From the NCBI GenBank assembly GCA_027325115.1, contig DAHWFG010000307.1, positions 1 to 8,466 of the forward strand: a stretch of 8,466 nt of DNA, written 5' to 3'. Below the pieces are notes generated by a model. That model was given only the letters and a program-made list of their open reading frames with translations, was not told the origin of the DNA and did no database searches. Positions 5,359 to 8,466 of this stretch are shown here, one piece after another; position 1 is the first letter of the stretch; every line of letters starts with the position of its first letter. Position numbers and translations under genes: made by a program. This DNA comes from JAKBCQ01 sp021807585. Its GTDB lineage: Bacteria > Planctomycetota > Planctomycetia > Isosphaerales > Isosphaeraceae.

Positions 5359-6480
5359 CGTTTGCGCGGTTCCCCCGCGACCGGAAGCGGGTCGAAACCG
5401 CTCCCCGATTCGCGCCTTCGCCGCGCTCTTAGGGGAGTGGTGATCGTTCGCTTCGCGTGCGGGCGCGGCGCGTTCATTCAAGGTTTTTCCCGTGATCGCC
5501 GCGACGAAATCGACCGCTCGACTTTCGACCGAGTAGCGGCGAGCGACGAACTCGCGGGCGCGTTCGCCGATGCGTCTTCGAAGCCCGGGGTCGTTCGACA
5601 GCAAGCGAATCGCGTCGAGCCATTCCTCGGGCGTCGACGCCAAAAACCCCGTTTCACCGTGCTCGATCAGTTCGCGATGCACTCCCACGGGATTGGCGAC
5701 GACGGGAAGCCCCGAGGCCATGTATTGCAGCAGCTTGAGCCCGCATTTGCCCCGGCTCCATAAGTCGTCGGGAATCACGCTCACGCCGATATCCCCGGCT
5801 CTTATCTCGACTTGTTCGGTCGCCTCGGTCCATCGAATTTCGAGCACTTCCAACGAATCGAAGCGGGGAAACCGATCGGCGATCACGCGCAATCGTAATC
5901 GTGGGATTTCTCGACCCAATCGATTCCAAATCCCGGCCGATCGCTCGATTCCCTGAAGCGTGCTCGACGACCCCACCCAGACGAGCTCGATCGGTCGATC
6001 GGTTCGTGGTTCGACGATTTTGGGCTGATATGTTGAAATAGCAACACATGTAGGCATCAGATGAATTCGTGACGGATCGGCGCCGTGATCGAGCGCGGTC
6101 CGCGCGAGGAATTCGTTGCCCGCGAGGATTGCGTCGGCCTGGGAGACCGTTCGCTGAAAGCGATCGACTCGTCGTTTGCAATGCAAACCGCGCGGGTGGT
6201 ACGAATCGCGATATAAGACGGCGTCGTCAAAATCGAAGATCAGTCGCCGCGCCCGGCCGCGTAGAATGCCGAACTGGACCCGATCGAGCAATTTGCGTTG
6301 CAGGATCACCCGATCAAAATCCGCCGCGGCGTGGAATTGCGCCATGCGTTTCCATACGTTTTCGGCGAGCGGCTCGATGATCAACGAACCGCCCGATGCG
6401 CGAATCGCGGGCTCGAACGCACGGATGCGATAACGGCAACAAACATGATTATATCCTTCAACGAGCGCGATCGTGCGCAT
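5350..6480 (-). CDS. GT-B glycosyltransferase, family 4-like (376 aa)
   Basis: The C-terminal half has the signature of GT4-type retaining glycosyltransferases, which bind a nucleotide-sugar donor. The Rossmann strand opening is IELVWVGSSSTLQGI (about 164-178), then GDIGVSVIPDD (229-239), then KCGLKLLQYMASGLPVVAN (245-263), followed by GVHRELIEHGETGFL. The usual second Glu of the EX7E motif is Gln here (Q252), as I recall for this KCxxKxLQYMA subgroup. The N-terminal half begins MRTIALVEG and is the acceptor domain. The tail from about 335 is charged and low-complexity. Start: a strong GGAGGTGG lies just before the ATG at 6480, which overrules a 56-codon longer frame beginning at 6648 whose extra residues resemble nothing. 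It probably builds a surface or secreted glycan together with the downstream WaaP-type kinase. Donor and acceptor sugars cannot be read from the sequence. Confidence 0.92.
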   Translation of the reverse strand: MRTIALVEGYNHVCCRYRIRAFEPAIRASGGSLIIEPLAENVWKRMAQFHAAADFDRVILQRKLLDRVQFGILRGRARRLIFDFDDAVLYRDSYHPRGLHCKRRVDRFQRTVSQADAILAGNEFLARTALDHGADPSRIHLMPTCVAISTYQPKIVEPRTDRPIELVWVGSSSTLQGIERSAGIWNRLGREIPRLRLRVIADRFPRFDSLEVLEIRWTEATEQVEIRAGDIGVSVIPDDLWSRGKCGLKLLQYMASGLPVVANPVGVHRELIEHGETGFLASTPEEWLDAIRLLSNDPGLRRRIGERAREFVARRYSVESRAVDFVAAITGKTLNERAAPAREANDHHSPKSAAKARIGERFRPASGRGGTAQTIQ

Positions 6481-6665
6481 CGTCCACCTCCGGTCGCGAA
6501 TCGTTCCGTCCGTGAATTTCGCGGGGAGTGTAACCGGGTCGATCGGCTTCGACCAGCCGAAATCGGCGAACCCAAACCGTCGCGACGGCTTGAGATCGGT
6601 TTGCCGATCCACCCCCGCGGCGGGCGTGATCGCGTCGATCACCCACATGACATTTTATCAAATAG

Positions 6666-7391
6666 TTATCCGCTATCGAGGATCCGAAGCGGGTGAAAGC
6701 CGACCGCGTCGGCGGCGACGCAGCGGTATAAGACGCCTCGAATCAATCCCTGGGGGATCGACGCCCATTGATTGACGGCGTGCGCGTGGCCGAAGACGCA
6801 CGCCGCGGCGCCCGCGGCCTCGACGAGTTCAGCGCACGGGCCCGGGCGGCCGAACCGATCGAAGGGAGGGTAATGCCACATCACGATGATCGGCCGATCG
6901 TCGGTTCGCAGCTCATTCGCTTGCGCGAGCGCTTTCTCGAGCAAGGCGATTTCTTTCGAGAGCGAGATCTTCGAGCGAGGGTCGCGCGAGGCGATCGCGG
7001 GCGATTCATCCTCGGCGATATACGGCGCCCCCAGGGTTCCGCAAACGATGACGCCCGGTAGTTCGATCGCATCACCGCCGACGGCCCGCTGTGAGCGTCT
7101 GAGGAGCTTGCGGATGCGTTCAACGCCGTTCCACCAACCGTCGTGGTTTCCCGCGGAAAGAACCTTCCAGCCTGGAAGGCGATCGAGCCAAGCGAGATCG
7201 GCCTGGAGATCGCGGTGATCGCGCGCCATCGAAAAATCGCCGGGAATGAGCACGATATCATCGCGGCCGACGCAAGCCCGCCAATTGGCTTCGATCTTCT
7301 CGGTCTGTTCGCGCCGGCGGGGAAACTTGGTCTCGCGACCGTCGGGTCTGGCGAGTGAAAGGTGCAGGTCGGAGAGTCCCCAAACGATCAT
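6666..7391 (-). CDS. Calcineurin-like metallophosphoesterase (241 aa)
   Basis: All five metal-site motifs of the calcineurin-like phosphoesterase superfamily are present in order: DLH (D8, H10), GDF (G51, D52), GNHD (G81-D84), a lone His in MWHYPPF (H173) and GHAH (H202, H204). A two-metal hydrolase of phosphomono- or diesters is therefore expected. The MxVWGLSDLHLS opening and the length match the uncharacterised predicted-phosphohydrolase subgroup, not the UDP-diacylglucosamine hydrolase LpxH. No signal peptide or TM is seen, so it is cytoplasmic. The start at 7391 puts DLH at the usual distance from the N-terminus. No Shine-Dalgarno is visible. It precedes the glycosyltransferase by 185 bp on the same strand. 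A weak TCGATA-N16-TAAAAT promoter match (6679-6652) lies in that gap, so the two genes need not be one operon. Its substrate is unknown. Confidence 0.92.
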   Translation of the reverse strand: MIVWGLSDLHLSLARPDGRETKFPRRREQTEKIEANWRACVGRDDIVLIPGDFSMARDHRDLQADLAWLDRLPGWKVLSAGNHDGWWNGVERIRKLLRRSQRAVGGDAIELPGVIVCGTLGAPYIAEDESPAIASRDPRSKISLSKEIALLEKALAQANELRTDDRPIIVMWHYPPFDRFGRPGPCAELVEAAGAAACVFGHAHAVNQWASIPQGLIRGVLYRCVAADAVGFHPLRILDSG

Positions 7392-7469
7392 TTGGAATCG
7401 CGCGTCCGGATCGCGGGCCGCCGGAAAAACGCCTTTTGAAGCTTCTCGACGGCGCGGAAGATGTTACTC

Positions 7470-7512
7470 AATATAAAACCCCGCCGACTCGTGTCGCCAC
7501 GAATCGACGGGG
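7470..7512 (-). terminator. Intrinsic terminator with GNRA tetraloop
   Basis: On the minus strand a 15-pair stem (7512-7498 with 7493-7479) is closed by the loop GCGA, a GNRA tetraloop, and followed by TTTTATATT. Two pairs are G-U on the minus-strand RNA but would be C-A mismatches on the plus strand, so the hairpin is built for the minus-strand transcript. It is 199 bp past the stop of the upstream gene at 7711 and about 90 bp before the phosphoesterase. It either ends the upstream transcript or acts as an attenuator or sRNA terminator. Confidence 0.8.
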
Positions 7513-7544
7513 CCGGAACAGAGAAGAGGCCGAGTTTTAGAAGA

Positions 7545-7560
7545 TAACCGCGTGCGGTTA
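7545..7560. repeat. Short perfect hairpin (7-bp stem, 2-nt loop)
   Basis: TAACCGC at 7545-7551 pairs fully with GCGGTTA at 7554-7560. It lies about 25 nt downstream of the predicted minus-strand start and about 33 nt before the terminator stem. A two-base loop is tight for RNA, so the outer five or six pairs with a larger loop are more realistic. The near-palindrome could equally be a DNA-binding site. Confidence 0.5.
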
Positions 7561-7589
7561 ACTCAGGATAATTGAGGATCAATATAGAC

Positions 7590-7617
7590 ATCGTAAACGA
7601 GCCGCCGGTTTTGTCAA
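7590..7617 (-). promoter_or_regulatory. Sigma70-like minus-strand promoter upstream of the phosphoesterase
   Basis: A perfect -35 TTGACA (7617-7612) is followed by 16 bp and the -10 TACGAT (7595-7590, 4/6). It points toward the phosphoesterase and lies about 95 bp past the stop of the upstream gene. The -35 box overlaps one arm of the 11-bp inverted repeat, which suggests possible operator control. Confidence 0.45.
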
Positions 7618-7663
7618 GAACGGGTCAAGATTATTTCCGAACAAGTCGAACAACCCGTTCTTG
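7615..7663. repeat. 11-bp perfect inverted repeat overlapping the -35 box
   Basis: CAAGAACGGGT (7615-7625) and ACCCGTTCTTG (7653-7663) are perfect reverse complements separated by 27 bp. One arm shares three bases with the TTGACA -35 element. It could be a two-site operator or the base of a long-loop hairpin at the end of the upstream transcript. There is no T-run after it, so it is not a standard terminator. Confidence 0.5.
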
Positions 7664-7710
7664 CGTGCAAACATCATCGATCGGGCTCTTTGAAACATTT
7701 TCGGCTTGTT

Positions 7711-8466
7711 TTACCGTCTGAAACGTCTCCTCGGCCGCGTTTGCGCCTGGATCGGCTTGGTGTTCTCGCCGATCGTCGCCGCGCCGATCAGCGCGATTTG
7801 ATAGCGGTGAGGGCCCTGGATTCGCGTTCCTGGAAGCTGGTAATAAACGGCCTCCTTGGTTTTGGCGTCGATCAGAAAACCGGGTTCCTCATGAACGAAA
7901 AGCCGAGCGCGCCCCTCGGGCAGATTGTCGACGCGGGTGATCGTCCAGCCTTTGGTCGTGCCTTCGCCGTGGGTGATCAAGAGCGTCCGACCTTTGTAGC
8001 GATCGGGTTGTTCGATCCAACGCTCGCTCTCGAACCAGCCGTGTTCGTTTTCGATCGGCTCGCGCCCCGAGGCGACGATCGTTCCCGAAGGATCGGCTTG
8101 TTCCATGCGCAACGATCCCAGTTGTGCGAATGTTCCGCCGGCGAGCTTCATTTCACGCGGGCCGATCCGCACCGCGAGGCCGTCGGTCGAACATTCGAGT
8201 TCGTTCGTCAGTCGAGTCGTCACGGGTTTTCCGGGTGTGAGATTGACGACCAGATACTCGGGTCCGTCGACCGAATCGATCCACAAGACAACGACTTCGG
8301 GTCCCGAGGGGATCAGTCCCACGCGACGTAACGGTTCGATCCCGCTAGCTTTCGGCTCGATTAAAGTCGTGAAGATCGTCCGTAACGACGAACCGTCGGA
8401 GGATCGTCTACGAAGAATCAAGCCCGGCCGTCCTGAATCTGGAACCGGTTTCGCCGCGGAGTCGAC
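7711..8466 (-). CDS. C-terminal 251 aa of a larger protein, possibly heparinase II/III-like (5' end outside the window)
   Basis: The frame is open to the window edge, so the start lies beyond 8466 and only the C-terminal part is seen. The segment is beta-strand rich: TIFTTLIEP, then EVVVLWIDSVDGPEYLVVNL, then DGLAVRIG, KLAGGTFAQLGSL, GRTLLITHGEGTTKGWTITRV and ARLFVHEEPGFLID. It ends with a basic tail QTRPRRRFRR. This looks like the beta-sandwich part that follows the alpha-toroid in polysaccharide lyases of the heparinase II/III type, as I remember such proteins from planctomycetes. If so, it would act on acidic polysaccharides outside the cytoplasm. The catalytic region is not in view, so this stays tentative. 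A TTG at 8421 could be an internal start, but in-frame coding continues upstream. Its transcript probably ends at the terminator near 7470-7512. Confidence 0.75.
   Translation of the reverse strand, partial: VDSAAKPVPDSGRPGLILRRRSSDGSSLRTIFTTLIEPKASGIEPLRRVGLIPSGPEVVVLWIDSVDGPEYLVVNLTPGKPVTTRLTNELECSTDGLAVRIGPREMKLAGGTFAQLGSLRMEQADPSGTIVASGREPIENEHGWFESERWIEQPDRYKGRTLLITHGEGTTKGWTITRVDNLPEGRARLFVHEEPGFLIDAKTKEAVYYQLPGTRIQGPHRYQIALIGAATIGENTKPIQAQTRPRRRFRR

Larger units (their letters stand above)
7470..7584 (-). ncRNA. Candidate ~115-nt RNA or attenuated leader
   Basis: A promoter match (7617-7590) predicts a start near 7583, and the GNRA-loop terminator ends at about 7470. The predicted RNA contains a short CUCA/UGAG hairpin, a 7-bp hairpin UAACCGC-AC-GCGGUUA (7560-7545), a pyrimidine-rich linker and the terminator. 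No open frame with a start codon and ribosome site lies inside. It could be a free small RNA or a leader controlling the phosphoesterase by termination. I found no obvious antiterminator pairing and no match to a riboswitch class I know. Confidence 0.3.
7392..7710. other. 319-bp intergenic region with promoter, dyads and terminator
   Basis: The gap lies between two minus-strand genes. In transcription order it holds an 11-bp inverted repeat (7663-7653 and 7625-7615), a promoter (7617-7590), a 7-bp-stem hairpin (7560-7545), a pyrimidine-rich single-stranded stretch and an intrinsic terminator (7512-7470). The remaining ~80 bp run to the phosphoesterase start without a ribosome binding site. 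No protein gene is supported. Confidence 0.6.

Noticed and set aside
6481..6648. Extended glycosyltransferase N-terminus from an ATG at 6648
   Set aside because: A strong GGAGGTGG directly precedes the ATG at 6480, and the extra 56 residues do not resemble a GT-B start.
7388..7591. 67-codon minus-strand frame overlapping the phosphoesterase start by ATGA
   Set aside because: It runs straight through the intrinsic terminator, begins at about the predicted transcription start and has no ribosome site.
7690..8331. 213-codon plus-strand frame opposite the terminal minus-strand gene
   Set aside because: The minus-strand frame has natural beta-sandwich sequence and stays open to the window edge; the plus frame has shadow-type composition and no start signals.
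1..8466. CRISPR array, tRNA, rRNA or replication origin
   Set aside because: No regularly spaced repeats of CRISPR length, no cloverleaf with a CCA-type end, no rRNA-like blocks and no DnaA-box cluster were seen on either strand.

Overview
The window looks like chromosomal DNA from a GC-rich bacterium. A planctomycete, perhaps of the Isosphaeraceae type, is my best guess. The grounds are family resemblance of several proteins, Arg/Ser codons rich in CGA and TCG, very frequent CGATCG, few strong Shine-Dalgarno sites and the style of the GT/WaaP-kinase/phosphoesterase genes. This is inference; no rRNA, tRNA or taxon-specific marker is present.

Left part (1-2186, plus strand). A 23-bp inverted repeat (25-47 and 111-133) sits against a 5'-truncated SAM-dependent methyltransferase remnant (about 135-506). 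Next comes an intact Fic-domain AMP transferase with a winged-helix C-terminus and a built-in inhibitory motif. It overlaps by ATGA a conserved-looking 83-aa protein of unknown function, so the two are probably translated together.

Middle part (2187-3561). This is an AT-richer, gene-poor stretch. It carries a compact two-gene plus-strand module: an 85-aa ribbon-helix-helix (RHH) regulator and a 100-aa protein with two predicted membrane segments. A good sigma70-like promoter and a 12-nt tandem repeat, a candidate RHH operator, lie upstream. The module is bracketed by two direct copies of an 82-bp sequence (2334-2415 and 3550-3631, 72/82 identical). One copy is the true 3' end of the neighbouring kinase gene and the other is a decayed, orphan copy of it. 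This resembles an island inserted at a gene's 3' end that regenerated that end, though no integrase is present.

Right part (3562-8466, minus strand). In transcription order it holds the C-terminal end of a large protein (beta-sandwich type, possibly heparinase II/III-like), then a 319-bp gap, a calcineurin-like metallophosphoesterase, a GT4-type glycosyltransferase and a protein with two tandem WaaP/Kdo-type kinase domains. The gap contains a promoter followed about 115 nt later by a GNRA-loop intrinsic terminator, which predicts a short RNA or an attenuated leader. The last three genes are compatible with building or phosphorylating a cell-surface glycan. That role is inferred from family and neighbourhood only.

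The best candidates for something undescribed are the RHH/two-TM module inside the 82-bp direct repeats, the short promoter-to-terminator unit before the phosphoesterase, and the Fic/83-aa pair.
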